NCBI GenBank assembly: GCA_025266875.1
Contig: JALLLT010000006.1
Coordinates: 62,001 to 126,000 of the forward strand
DNA: 64,000 bases
Direction: 5' to 3'
From: Fennellomyces sp. T-0311
Lineage: Eukaryota; Mucoromycota; Mucoromycetes; Mucorales; Lichtheimiaceae
The position numbers were made by a program, and so were the translations under genes. Below the pieces are notes generated by a model. It saw only the letters and a program-made list of their open reading frames with translations, was not told the DNA's origin and searched no databases. This document shows, in pieces, positions 14,336-26,349 of this stretch; position 1 is the first letter of the stretch; each line of letters starts with the position of its first letter.

Positions 14336-15434
14336 TCATACTGACGTGGTTCTGCGAGGTACTTGCGTACCGGGCGACGAGGTGCTCAGATGGGCGTGAA
14401 GTCCCACAAAGTCATCCTCCACAGATGGCCCAGGTGGCAGGTCAGGCGGCCCACGGGCCCACGCGCGAACAAGTTGCACGAAGCAAGCATCAGCGACAGC
14501 GATAAGGACAGCGAGAAAAACATGGTTATAACTGCGGAAAGAAAAGAGAAAAGTAGAAACTGGCTTTTCATTTGTTATATTCAGATCAGAAAATCGATTG
14601 ATAGTTTGAATGTCCCGCATTACACAATTCATGTCCAAGGCCATGGTTTGAATTGCAGAAAAAAGCCACTTTTGCTGCCATTTATTGCCATGACGATTCT
14701 GTTTAATGACGCGCAATACGCGTTGCCATGTCCACACTTTCGTTCCGAGCAGATTTCGAGTCTCTTGTTCGAAATTCCTATATCGGGTGCTGTCCTTGGA
14801 AAGCAATTATCGTATAATGGTCTGAATCTATTTAGTGCTTCGTATTTTATTCAAAAACTGACGTTCGGAGGATCCTGTAGACACTCGGCGCGTCTCCCAA
14901 CATGACCGGTACGCCAAGTTACAAATTAGGTGTCAGGGGCGCACGGACATTATGCGAATCTTCCCAAACAAGGCTCCGCTGTGCAATCACTCCGCCAGCT
15001 AAAGTTCCATGTCGCGATTGTTCCATTCACTTGTGCCTGAGCCATGTGCAGTGCTGTCTTGGAAGTAATATGTCACACTTAAGAGCCACCAAAAAGAGGA
15101 CGGGGCACGTTGATTTTTCCATACGTCCAATATGTTAATTGCAGCACAAGCCAATTCTTGAAGCTGTGCACGTTTAAGCAGGAAGAAATGTACCTCAGCA
15201 TAAGCCTGGAAAGAAGAAAGTTTGGAGAAAGTATTGGCGAGTCTAATGATGCAAGTAAGCTAGCGCTCAAGGGGAAACACGCTGCGGTTTGTTTTTCCTA
15301 GGATCGATTGTTACACCAAAGTTAGCCTTCTATGCCTTCCATTTACGCCTCTTCTGTAGCAAAGATCCTCAATGGTGCAATCCGCTTACCTCCACGCATC
15401 AGCATTAACAAAGTCAGGAGATGCTTTTTGAGAG
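14336..15434. other. Unassigned region between possible gene and F-box pseudogene
   Basis: Overlapping frames on both strands (minus 14806-14336, 156 codons; plus 14363-14905, 180 codons) are open but lack motifs. The minus frame includes a Pro/Gly-rich stretch (ARGPPDLPPGPS) after a hydrophobic segment, which could be a small membrane protein; this is not enough to call. Confidence 0.25.
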
Positions 15435-17100
15435 TTGAGCGTGACCACGCTCAACTTTACCGCCACGAATGACGCATTCGAACAAGCCAAACACGCATAT
15501 GCAACAGGCGATTACGACCAGGCAGTCAAACTATATACTAGTGCACTTGAAGCCCTGCAAACGGACTTGACGTCTGTCATACACGTGCACCGGGAAGCAG
15601 CGTACGAAATGCAGGCAAATTTGAGCAGGCAGCACAAGATGGTCTCGACGCCAATCCACACAATACAGCGTCGCAGCCTGACCCGTATCTCACGCTTGGC
15701 AGTGCTTTGTTTTTGCACGGTCATTTGCGAAAATCAGCTGCTACATATAAGATCGGTGCCAATGTTGTCCCAAAGATGCATCCACAGCACGGTGCTCTTG
15801 TCAAAAAGTACCAACAGGCGGTGGCTTTTATAGAGAAGCAGAATCAGCTGATGGCCCAGTTACTACCATTCCAGGTGATATCCAGCATTCTGGCAAAGTT
15901 ATCTATCAAGGATCGTGCAAGAGTGGGTATGACATGTCGGTTCTGGAACAAGTACATATTAGAGAAATGGCCGTACATATGGAAGACTATCAACACATTT
16001 ACGGACCTGTCTGGATACCCACGGAAAGGTGCTGGGCGTATTCACACGATCCGTGGTGACCAGGTCAGGAGCTTATGCACAGTTTGATGATCTGGAGGGA
16101 TTTTATTACAGTCTTGTGGGATACAATGACGAGCATGACAGCGATGGTGACAGTGGTAAAAGAGATGTAGGCACCGTTTTGATCAATGCCATGTATAATG
16201 GCGAACCTTCTTCGTGGAATCATATAAATAACTGACAAGCCGGTTGTTATTCCGTACTCATGCATTGCAATGAATTCCAGTTCAAAAAATATTGGCACTG
16301 GTCAAAAACAGCTTGCACAAGTTGACGCTGCGTAGCTTTAAGGAAAGCCGCTACTACGGTGAAGGAATGGTTTCTAAGGCAGCTAGGGAGTTCTCACATC
16401 TGAAAGTGATATCGAATCATCTGAACACATGTAGTCAAAATTCCTGGCTTCTCAACTATATCCGTGATACTACCCAAATGTCCAACTTTCACATTACTTC
16501 ACTTTTCGCGTAGTGGGGCCCCGATCCAACTCTACTTTCCGACATATGCCAGCACTTTCCTGTCTTTAGATCACCTACCAATGGCCGGAAAAGTACTAAA
16601 ATTATGTGCATGAACTGAATATGGTAACCAGTTACTTTCCTTTCCACTTTCCATTACGTGGCAGGCAATATGACAGATAAGGTATCTATTACGCATACTT
16701 TACAACCTTTGGCTTCTGTCAATTGTGGCTCAAAATGCTGTACTAAGCCCTCCTGACAAGCATGTTCATACTGCAGACAATCCTACCATCAATACCCAGA
16801 TTAGCGCATTGTTTAAAAAGGGCAATAGGTCTCTGCAGGCTCTCAATCTGAACCTAGATCTTCTGGAAGGCACCAGATACGCCGCCATTCAAACACTCAC
16901 TCGACTTTGTGCTCCTAACCTGTATGTAATAAGCTTATATGTGCACCGGGTAGCTCTATCATGGCGCAGATTATCGGAAGCTTACTTTCCTTTTTGCCCT
17001 TCACTGGACACTATCAAGATTGATGAGCTAAGCATAGATCCTGACTCAATCGCACTGGTGAATGACTTTACAGTTTTATTACAGTACTTGCTTTCGTAAC
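15435..17100 (+). pseudogene. Frameshifted TPR/F-box/LRR protein relic
   Basis: A TPR-like N-terminus (NDAFEQAKHAYATGDYDQAV) reads from about 15440 but has no in-frame ATG before an upstream stop. At about 15612 the TPR similarity jumps frame, continuing as FEQAAQDGLDANPHNTAS and YLTLGSALFLHG; one missing base explains this. The second frame holds an F-box (LPFQVISSILAKLSIKDRAR, then CRFWNKYILEKWPYIWK, about 15867-16000). Further frame changes occur near 16050, 16240 and 16520-16725 before an LRR-like part (SLQALNLNLDLLEG) ending at 17098. Intact relatives are substrate receptors of SCF ubiquitin ligases; TPR plus F-box plus LRR resembles Dia2/Pof3-type and the many F-box genes of Mucoromycota. 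The last ~50 bp lie inside the left arm of the inverted repeat, so the pseudogene was cut or copied by that structure. Confidence 0.75.
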
Positions 17101-18608
17101 TTTCTGTCCCTGCTCGAACGCGTTCAACGTGACACCTGGATCGCTCAGACGTGACAATGACAGTTGGAAATACGTATTGTACATCCATGCGAAAGTCAAC
17201 ATAAGACGATGATCCGGTTGTTTCTCAAGAACGCCAACCTGCATGCCCTATGGAGCTTCCTGCTCTTAATGGAGCTAATGGTCCCATGCAAAAGATTGTC
17301 TGCTCATTGTTAATTCACAATGTGCACCTGGTGTAATGTACATAGCAGCGCACGGAAGACCGAGGTGTACGGGACAGAAAACGCTGCTGGTACATAACCT
17401 ACCGATTTGGTGGGTCCCTGAACAGCACAGAGAGGCGAACGCTGTGCTGCAACAAGGCCAAGGATCATCCATTGGCCGGCAGAATATACAACTATGGTCA
17501 CCGGGTCACCGGATCGCGGGGTGTGACCGGGCAGTATAAAAAGGGGAGATCGCTGCGCGATTCGGTGCACTTTGTCTTTCCAATATTAAACAAAAGCGCT
17601 GCTTTTTTTACTTGTCGGTTCTGGCTTCCAGTTGAACAAGGTAGGTCATTAGCTAGAAATGAAGGTATATTTTCCAGTCCTCGGCCCAGCAATCAAGTGG
17701 TTGGGAAGGATCTACAGTTGGGAAGCCAGCAAGATGCATACCGGTCGCGCCTGTACTCTTATTTGCTTCGCTGCGAATCCCCGTAAAAAAAAAAGAAAGA
17801 ACTGGCACCCCCCGCAGGAAAAAAAAAGAAAAAAGAGAAAAGCCTCCTGCCAGCGCAGACGGGTACAGGTGTACAAGTTTTTTTAGGGACCAGACGACTC
17901 AGAGCCTTCTTGTGAATGGTTTTGAGTGTGTCAAGCAGTCCAGAATAACGTTGATACGTCATCCCGTTCTTGATTGACAAGAGCAGTTGACAAATCATAC
18001 ATATATTAGCAGCTACGAGCACTAGGTCGCGTAGTGTCGTGTACGGAATTTTCCATTCAAAATCATTCAAGGTCATGTACACAGAAAACAGGATAAATGT
18101 CGATCTCGTGTTTAATCCTTGTTGCTTTTTATAGTCATTCCCTCTTTCGAGTCCAAGAAGCAAGTCCGTCATGATATTCTGGCATCCACTTGACACGATG
18201 AATAGTCATAAAATAAACCTTCCGGCACTTCTGCGACCCAAAGTGGGTTGTTTTGTGGCATTTTTCATTCCGTACTTGTGCTTTTTTTTTATTTTGCATT
18301 CGCCATTGATCCTCATGAATCCTGTCTTTGACATTGCGGCTACTATGAATACAGTTCCTGGTTCCTTCAAGTGCACAACACTCGTCTGGGTGAACAAGTT
18401 ACCCATTGTCATACTGCTGCCGTGTTCCGTGACAATCGTGCTCCGGAAGCAGTTTTCCGATGTTTTGTTTTTAATCAACAGTAACAAGTAACCAAGGATA
18501 CGGTATCTCCAGTACAAGAATAGTTAGCGCTGAACCAAGGCTATGGCTAGCATATTGCTTACAACATGCATATTATTTCGCTTTTGCGAGGAGGCGAAGA
18601 TACATCAA
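17049..18608 (+). repeat. Left arm of a ~1.56-kb inverted repeat
   Basis: This segment is the reverse complement of 20608-22165, with a few percent divergence overall. Examples are the outer boundary (atcgcactggtgaatgac near 17049) and the inner boundary (gaggcgaagatacatcaa ending at 18608). Inside it are a TATA motif (17535-17542) pointing toward the centre and a 75-codon plus frame at 17659-17886 with a very basic C-terminus. Antisense frames lie at 18196-17759 and 18517-18206. The 75- and 145-codon frames have identical translations in both arms. None matches a family I know, and the lysine-rich parts come from A-rich runs, so they may not be genes. Confidence 0.9.
17535..17542 (+). promoter_or_regulatory. 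TATA-like motif in left arm, pointing inward
   Basis: The sequence tataaaaagg follows a GC-rich patch with two direct ccgggtcaccgg-like units and lies ~117 bp before a 75-codon frame. The mirror copy is at 21673-21680 on the minus strand. It is a plausible core promoter; no transcription evidence is available. Confidence 0.4.
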
Positions 18609-20560
18609 ATGAAACGCTGCCTTGATTGTGGTAAGCCGGTAAATTCCAGGTTATGGTCGAAGCATGAGAGAGAATGCTTTGTAGCCTGAAACATCAAACG
18701 AAGAAGAACTGTGAGTAGTGAAGATGAGTCTATTTCATCAATTCCCCCACCCCGGAGCGATGCTTTAGTGGGCGAAAATACTAACGACATTGGTAATGAT
18801 ACTGGGAAGCTGTTATCTATAATGATCGATATATTGCATAATCATTGGGCACGTATTTAACGTCCAGCGTTTCTACTACGTATGGCTTCCACTGTGGATG
18901 CCCGTTCCAGCGAAATATGTCCGAAAATGAACTTCGAAGTGAAGTGCTGACTTTGAGGAGAGCGCACAAAGTTCAATAGAAGATGCAGATGAAAGTAAAA
19001 ATGACATAGTGTCCAGGACAACCAAGACATATAACCTAATTATAAATGAAAATCATGCCTATATTTTTTTAAGTATATATATAGGGATGAGCCACTACGC
19101 ATATTTTGGCGTACTGATGAAGGTGACGATATGGAGTACGAGAAGTCAAAAAGCATCGAGCTATATCTGCTCACCATTAAGTTAGCTATCAGTAGAAATG
19201 GAACAGACCGCCCAATTTCGTGGTTCAATGATTACATTTAAAGCTCAAGTCTCGGTATGTATCTGGTGTGTAGTACCATATAAAATTACTAATGAACGCT
19301 CACTCATGCCTTGCTGTCCCTCTGTCAATCCAAATTAGCAATGAAAGAGTCCCACCCTGTAAAACCGATCCAACACGATGTGTTTGTCAAAGACTGTTAC
19401 ATGTTTTCAAGCGAAGATGAAAACTTTACCGAGTGCCCAAATCGCCACCATCGTCGCTATCGCAAAGAAAGCAGTTTCCCATTTTCATCCATTGGCTGTG
19501 CCACAGAACCAATCGCCATTGCAACAGTAGCTCAACTGCCAATTGTTCAACAGTTTGGGACATATTTTTATACTTCCTATACCAGATCGTTGATTCATTA
19601 TCGCTGGAAGCGCACAAATGAGTTAATTAACGAACAAGTATCCGAAGGCAATGGCAAACAATCGCACATATAAAGATATATATGACGGATCATTATACCA
19701 GAGGACTCATCACTTCTTTGCCTGATCCATACAATATTACCATCGCATTATACTTGGATACATTCTATGCTTTTAAAAGCCAATTACACTCATTGATATT
19801 GGTATTGGTGATCATTATGACTTTACCGTTGGATGAAAGGTAATGAACACTTTGTAGCATCTATATGGTCTTATTGACCCAAAAGCTTCTATCATATAGG
19901 TATAAAAACGAAAACATCCTACCGCTTGCTGCACTTCCGGGACCAAAGAAGCCGAAAGACGTGGATAGTTTTTTACGTCCTACCAAAGTGGATATCGATG
20001 TTCTTGGATTATGGTATGACTATATATTTTGATGGAAAACCCATGTTCTATTCTAAAGTTCAGATTGTCCTATTTGGTGGAGATATCCCTGGTGTTGGGG
20101 ATCCCATTGGTCATAGCCATTCAAGTTCGTACGGTTGCCGTATCTGCCTAATCAAAGGCAAACATGCAAATGTTTTTTCCAATGTCATCCAAGAGACCTG
20201 AAACTCGCAAGGCTATCAATTTCAAAAGATGTTCAAAAAGCCAATGATCCAGAGGTATGCATTGATTACACTGACACCCTTTAGAGATATGACATAAAAA
20301 GGCGAACTCCCATTCGAGAAATTACGGACATTCGGTGGTCCTGAACTTTTTGGATTTGATCAATTTCATATTTTTGGGCCACAATATCGCACATCAAGTG
20401 TGGAATAATTGTCTGAGAAGTACAGAGGCCCAAAATCACATTTTGTGTTGGAGATGAAATACCTTAGATATATTGAAGAGGCAATGGCAAAAGCGAACGG
20501 TGGTCTACCGAAAACTTTTGAAGGTGGATTAGTTGGTAAGTAATAATGCTACTATACTTT
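18609..20560 (+). mobile_element. Degenerate Tnp2-like transposase (spacer of the inverted repeat)
   Basis: The ATG at 18609, the first base after the left arm, opens a zinc-binding start (CLDCGKPVNSRLWSKHEREC). After frame changes come WRTDEGDDMEYEKSKSIELY, a DIYDGSLYQRTHHFFA block (~19675), LPGPKKPKDVDSFLRPTK (~19935) and LFGGDIPGVGDPIGHS with YGCRICLIKGK (~20082-20160), then GPELFGFDQFHIFG (~20340). This order (Cys/His start, DIYDG, PGPK..D..SFLRP, GDIP....GH....GCR.C) is that of Tnp2-like transposase proteins common in Mucoromycota. Several stops (for example at about 20203 and 20406) and frame shifts show it is dead, and the C-terminal part is missing. Some breaks could be introns, since GTAAGT occurs at the end (about 20537). 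Confidence 0.75.
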
Positions 20561-20607
20561 AATTGAACATCCACACGACTCAAACTCAAGAAAATAAGAG
20601 ATACTCG

Positions 20608-22165
20608 TTGATGTATCTTCGCCTCCTCGCAAAAGCGAAACAATATGCATGTTGTAAGCAATATTCTAGCCATAGCCTTGGTTCAGGGCTAACTACTCTT
20701 GTACTGGAGATACCGTATCCTTGGTTACTTGTTACTGTTGCTTAAAAACAAAACATCGGAAAACTGCTTCCGGAGCACGATTGTCGCGGAACACGGCAGC
20801 AGTATGACAATGGGTAACTTGTTCACCCAGACGAGTGTTGTGCACTTGAAGGAACCAGGAACTGTATTCATAGTAGCCGCAATGTCAATGGCAGAATTCA
20901 TGAGGATCAATGGCGAATGCAAAATAAAAAAAAGCACAAGTACGGAATGAAAAATGCCACAAAACAACCCACTTTGGGTCGCAGAAGTGCCGGAAGGTTT
21001 ATTTTATGACTATTCATCGTGTCAAGTGGATGCCAGAATATCATGACGGACTTGCTTCTTGGACTCGAAAGAGGGAATGACTATAAAAAGCAACAAGGAT
21101 TAAACACGAGATCGACATTTATCCTGTTTTCTGTGTACATGACCTTGAATGATTTTGAATGGAAAATTCCGTACACGACACTACGCGACCTAGTGCTCGT
21201 AGCTGCTAATATATGTATGATTTGTCAACTGCTCTTGTCAATCAAGAACGGGATGACGTATCAACGTTATTCTGGACTGCTTGACACACTCAAAACCATT
21301 CACAAGAAGGCTCTGAGTCGTCTGGTCCCTAAAAAAACTTGTACACCTGTACCCGTCTGCGCTGGCAGGAGGCTTTTCTCTTTTTTCTTTTTTTTTCCTG
21401 CGGGGGGTGCCAGTTCTTTCTTTTTTTTTTACGGGGATTCGCAGCGAAGCAAATAAGAGTACAGGCGCGACCGGTATGCATCTTGCTGGCTTCCCAACTG
21501 TAGATCCTTCCCAACCACTTGATTGCTGGGCCGAGGACTGGAAAATATACCTTCATTTCTAGCTAATGACCTACCTTGTTCAACTGGAAGCCAGAACCGA
21601 CAAGTAAAAAAAGCAGCGCTTTTGTTTAATATTGGGAAGACAAAATGTACCGAATCGTGCAGTGATGCCCCCTTTTTATACTGCCCGGTCACACCCTGCG
21701 ATCCGGTGACCCGGTGACCATAGTTGTATATTCTGCCGGCCAATGGATGATCCTTGGCTTTGTTGCAGCACAGCGTTCGCCTCTCTGTGCTGTTCAGGGA
21801 CCCGCCAAACCAGTAGGATATGTACCAGCAACGTTTTCTGTCCCGAACACTCGGTCTTCCGTGCGCTGCTATGTACATTACACGCGGTGCACATTGTGAA
21901 TTGCAATGAACAGACAATCTTTATGCATGGGACCATTAGCTCCATTAAGAGCAGGAAGCTCCGTAGGGCATGCAGGTTGGCGTTCTTGAGAAACAACCGG
22001 ATCATCGTCTTATGTTGACTTTCGCATGGATGTACAATACGTATTTCCAACTGTCATTGTCACGTCTGAGCGATCCAGGTGTCACGTTGAACGCGTTCGA
22101 GCAGGGACAGAAAGTTACGAAAGCAAGTACTGTAATAAAACTGTAAAGTCATTCACCAGTGCGAT
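20608..22165 (-). repeat. Right arm of the ~1.56-kb inverted repeat
   Basis: This is the reverse complement of 17049-18608. It carries the mirrored TATA motif, the 75-codon frame at 21556-21329 (-), and the 145-codon frame at 21019-21456 (+). Small indels and substitutions separate it from the left arm in the outer half (21600-22100) and at the inner end (around 20890-20945). The stretch 21019-21556 has the same overlapping protein translations as its partner, so it is identical or nearly so. The outer end repeats the last ~50 bp of the F-box relic, with no F-box sequence beyond it. Confidence 0.9.
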
Positions 22166-23079
22166 CGAGATTCTTTAACGATTATAACGTGCTTTAGTAT
22201 TTCGTGCTTGACAATGGCTTGAGCTAGAAGCAAATTTTCGACGCCCTATTCTAGCACTCCAACGCTAAAGATCACTCCAATGCTAAAGATCATTAAGAGA
22301 TATTTTAGACACCATAGCAACTGAGTAGCGTGCAGTGCTGCAATCAAGATGAATTCGTTTGGTCTCTCGACGCTTGCTTGCCCGGTCGATGCATACTCTG
22401 TCATACCAAATTCCTTGGCACTTGCCTGAGTATAACTCTGTGTGTGGTATCGGTTATGTGTTTTGAAGGCAGCTCAGCTGAATAAAGCATTTCGACATCG
22501 TAAGTTGGCGCCATGGCCTATCAACGCAAATACATTCTTGATCGCTGTGCTTAATGGTCTCATCAGATTTTCCCAACCGTAAGAGGATAGAGCGCAGTAG
22601 CTGTCTGGTGCCTCAATACCTGAGACCTTTTGTCAGTCAAATGTGTGGATGAGCCATGCAGGTCTGTATGTACCTCTGTTTGGGAAAACTTGGACTATCC
22701 ACCCTTTATGAAGTAATATACTCGATATACATTTTGGTTTCTTTTTTTTACGGACCACCGAATAGATTCTGCTACGTACTGCGTATGTAAATCATTTCCT
22801 TTGCCAGTTGTCACGGTCCTCGATCAGCAGGTCAATAATGGAGTAAAGATAACTGTTATCTACTGGAAACCACAAAGTTTACAAATCAAACACCAGTGTG
22901 GTATCGCTTAACGAGAGAAGTCTTTCGAATGACGAGACCAAAATAGGATTCTGTTTCATTGAGGAAAGTTACTCTCTATTTATACTGATAATGAGTCGGG
23001 GCGGGGAAGACGAATGCTTTGTGTAATAGTCCCAAAGATCCATGTTATCACAGAGCCTGATATGAACTTGCCATATTGT
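22166..23079. other. Intergenic region, no supported gene
   Basis: AT-rich DNA with stop codons in all frames. A short direct repeat of ~18 bp, roughly ctccaacgctaaagatca twice, is at about 22256-22293. Nothing else is recognised. Confidence 0.5.
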
Positions 23080-23230
23080 CGAAGAGGCCAAAGATCTGAG
23101 ACCAAGTTAACGGAGTTGCCTTACGTAATTGGTAAACCCGGATTAAGGCTGCACATAAGGGCAAATAGGACAATCGATAACTGTACGGTTGTTGATGTCA
23201 TGATGACAGTGGATATAATCAAGATCTAAG
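23080..23230 (+). mobile_element. Fragment of a LINE-like repeat (copy 1)
   Basis: The stretch with agatctgagaccaagttaa, then taaacccggat and ggttgttgatgtcatgatga closely matches the reverse complement of about 28160-28265. In that copy it runs into a LINE C-terminal region. Here the fragment stops after about 150 bp with no coding continuation, so it is a truncated relic in plus orientation. Confidence 0.55.
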
Positions 23231-25414
23231 GGAAAGCATGTAACCATGCTTGATGGTATGTCGCGGATACAATGGCCAGTAAGAAACGCATTATTTAACT
23301 CAAGTAAATACCTGTCTCATCTGTCTTTTTGTCGCTAAGATTAAATTTGGCTTCATTTATGTGCATTTTGTACAAATTTATGTGTTTCTTTTGATAGCTG
23401 TGTCAAACGAGTCTCCCATTCCCGCGACGTAAGCGCCATCAAATTTCTAAAACTACTAACGATGGCAGACACACCATTTTAATTACCGGTATATATGTGC
23501 TTATCATCAATCAGACGTCCTTTTCATAAACGTCCGCGATTTCGGAAACTTTATGAGAGCTACCAGATGAGCTAGCATATATGTAACACATAAGACCATC
23601 GCGTTACTGTCGTAAATAAATTTGATATCGATCTTAATACATTCTTACCTCTAAATGCTATTGTTTGGTAACACAGAGGAATACGAAAGTGTAATAGATT
23701 AACCATAAAAAAAGCGAGCAATATAAAAAATGACAATCACGTATATAAAAATCGATTAGCTCCCTATCACAAAGTTGCTTGCTTTTGTTGTCAAACATTG
23801 TCAATGGCATACATGTGCATAAGCAAGCAACAGAACATATCTAATAACATACACGCTTATACTTCATATGTACACATGAAACCGTAACCTTCTGGCACAA
23901 ATACAAGATCCCATCTTTTGCAACAGTGGAAATTCCCGAGGTTTTGTTGTGCTAAAAGAGGCTTTACAGGAAGTGAGGAACATCACTTGAAAAAGTATGA
24001 TTATAAGCTCTTTCAAAGTGTTTCAATAGCCTAGATTCGAGTATTTTTCTTCATGGCCAAGAAGTGTTAACGGATTACACTCCATTTCCTTACCTAACAA
24101 GCGACTTCTGATTTATTTGCTACGTTAACTCCGGCACTACATGTTTACAAAAGCTCCCAAAATGGATCAGATTAGAAATTACAGTGCTGTTCTATAGACT
24201 ACATTTGACATTCACTACTACACCGAATCTATTAGATGGTTTTATGCAAGTTCCTTGAAGTATTCTCTACATGACAATAGGTTTAAGGGTGTACATTTAA
24301 CCGCGCTGCAGTTCGGAATAATTGTTTCACCGTGATGCAGTGCTGAAAGTACGAGATCTCTCCTTGTGTCATCAAACAGGATGCATGAACGCCAAAATGT
24401 AGTGTAGTAGTATCCTTGTATTATCGATCACAAATATACCTTAATTTCGTCTCATGAACATTTACTTTTGGTTATTGCGCACCATGACCAACTAGCGACA
24501 ATTAATAATCAAAGTACCTTTCTGATGCACATATCACGAGATCTATGCATAAATTATCCTGTTTCAATGAAGTAAAATATACCATTATAAAATGATAAAG
24601 ATTTACGGTTGATTCGTACACGAAATTCACCAATTACTAATGATATACAACAACGATATAATACAGAACATATCCAAAGCTCTCTAGATCGATAGTATAT
24701 ATGTACCATGGCTGCAGAGTCCCTTCTTATGCATGATGTGGGTACTTCGCGTGGATTTTAACCTTAAGCTGCACCCTTTTCCCATACTAGAAGTCTCTAG
24801 AAAGGATGACAAATCAGACAGCTTTTGAACAAATAGTCTGATTCGCATAAGGCTTACCATCACAATACATATGGGAAAAAACTGATTTCGTTGTCGCTCA
24901 CCTGCGCGGTATGTTTGTAGTATTGATATCGTATAGAGACAATGAAAAATCATAGTATACTACGCAGTGACTTTTTGCTGTCTAATAAATGTCGCAATGT
25001 CCATTGATTCTACAAATGGCGTAATATGACTCTATCATATCTCGTATCACCTTGGATCGCTGCTTTTGACAGCCTTGCTGTACAAATCATATTTAGATAA
25101 TAAAGTATCTGTACTTTCATTACAGGTTTCGTTTACAACGGATCACAAAATCTTTTGAGGGGTGATTGGCAAGTATATCAACTCCCACCAGGCCACGTAA
25201 TGAAGGGCGAGAAACTCATTGCTCTGGTACCCGATTCATAGGAGTGAAACTAAATAAATAAACGGACGTATTTACCCATCAAAGTTTAATGTTGTCGACT
25301 TGCTTACAAATACAACAACGATACCCCTGGCGGGGACTAAAGGAATATAAAAATGCCAGCAACTCAGAATACGAAATTCATCCTTTAACCGAGATCTATC
25401 ACAAAACACCAAAA
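23231..25414. other. Intergenic region upstream of a GST gene
   Basis: AT-rich, with short frames only (longest ~89 codons on the minus strand at 24953-24684, no motif). The region just before 25415 should contain the promoter of the GST gene. Confidence 0.45.
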
Positions 25415-26349
25415 ATGTCTATCCCACACGTCAAGCTCACTTACTTTAACATCGGCAGTACGACTCAATATGCGCTACAAAATCTGCATTTAGCTGATCT
25501 TTTTTTTTATTAGCCCGTGGTTTTGGTGAGGTTGTTAAGCAGTTTTTGCAGGATTCCGGCGCGTCGCACGAGTATATTCGCATTGAGAAGGATGAAACCT
25601 GGCCCGCAAAGAGAGAACAGCTGATCGAGGATGGTGATGTCTTTGGTGCTGTTCCTTTCATTGAATATGAGGGCAAGATTTATGGTGGTAGCACTCCCAT
25701 CCTTCGTTTCCTGTCCAAGAAACTCGGTATGATGCGGAGTAGTGTAAATAAGTGTGGGAAACTAATGAGCTGCCAGGAAAATATCATGGCACCAACGACG
25801 ATGATGAGCATTATATTGACATGGCTGCTGACTTTTCTAAAGATTGGCACATCACTTCGCTCAAAGCTCTTTTTAGCCAAGTATGTTGTCGTCCGTAACC
25901 GTATAGTGGAGTGGTCCTGATGACCGTGTTGGTATATTAGGATCAGGCCGTGAAGGAAACCTTTGTCAACGTTGATGAGCCCAAGCATTACGAACGGTTC
26001 GAACGCGTTTATGGTTTGCGTGGAGGGCCATACTTGATGGGTGATGAGGTGGGTATTGGCAACATTGGCGGAATAGGAAAGAAGTGGCCTCGGTACTTAA
26101 AACCTTATGCCGACCAAATAGATCACCTATGCTGATTTCCTCGTTTACCACAACATTGACAATGATGGTCGCCGATACAAGTTGGAGAAGGTCAGTGGAG
26201 ATTCGAGCATATCGTTTTGCTTCATTTATCTAACCTGGTGGCCATTCCTATAGTACCCCAACCTTGATAAGTTTGTCAAGGCCTACGAAGCTCGACCAAA
26301 CTTGAAGGAGTACATTTCTACTCTCCCCGTTCATCCTACTGTGTTGTAA
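25415..26349 (+). CDS. Glutathione S-transferase, sigma-like (copy 1)
   Basis: Six exons (25415-25457, 25514-25726, 25777-25880, 25941-26048, 26122-26190, 26254-26349) join in phase to 210 aa, the usual GST length. The thioredoxin-like N-domain begins with KLTYFNIGTRGFGEVVKQFL, carrying the Tyr expected to activate glutathione and the RG..E pattern of sigma/alpha/mu-type enzymes. VPFIEYEGK holds the cis-Pro, and GGSTPILRFLSKKLG is the glutathione-binding segment. The helical C-domain contains HYERFERVYGLRGGPYLMGD and ends YPNLDKFVKAYEARPNLKEY. It would conjugate glutathione to electrophiles or reduce peroxides in the cytosol. An AATAAA signal follows the stop (~26365). The gene is intact. It is related to the second GST at 32 kb on the opposite strand, and the intron positions match. 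Confidence 0.92.

Noticed and set aside
14363..14905. 180-codon plus frame
   Set aside because: No motif, no promoter-like context, and a comparably long frame lies opposite. Likely a chance open frame.
17759..18196. 145-codon minus frame in the left arm (and its twin at 21019-21456) as a real gene
   Set aside because: It overlaps an equally open antisense frame, its C-terminus is made of Phe from a homopolymer run, and it has no family motif. Identity in both arms reflects the duplicated DNA, not proven selection.
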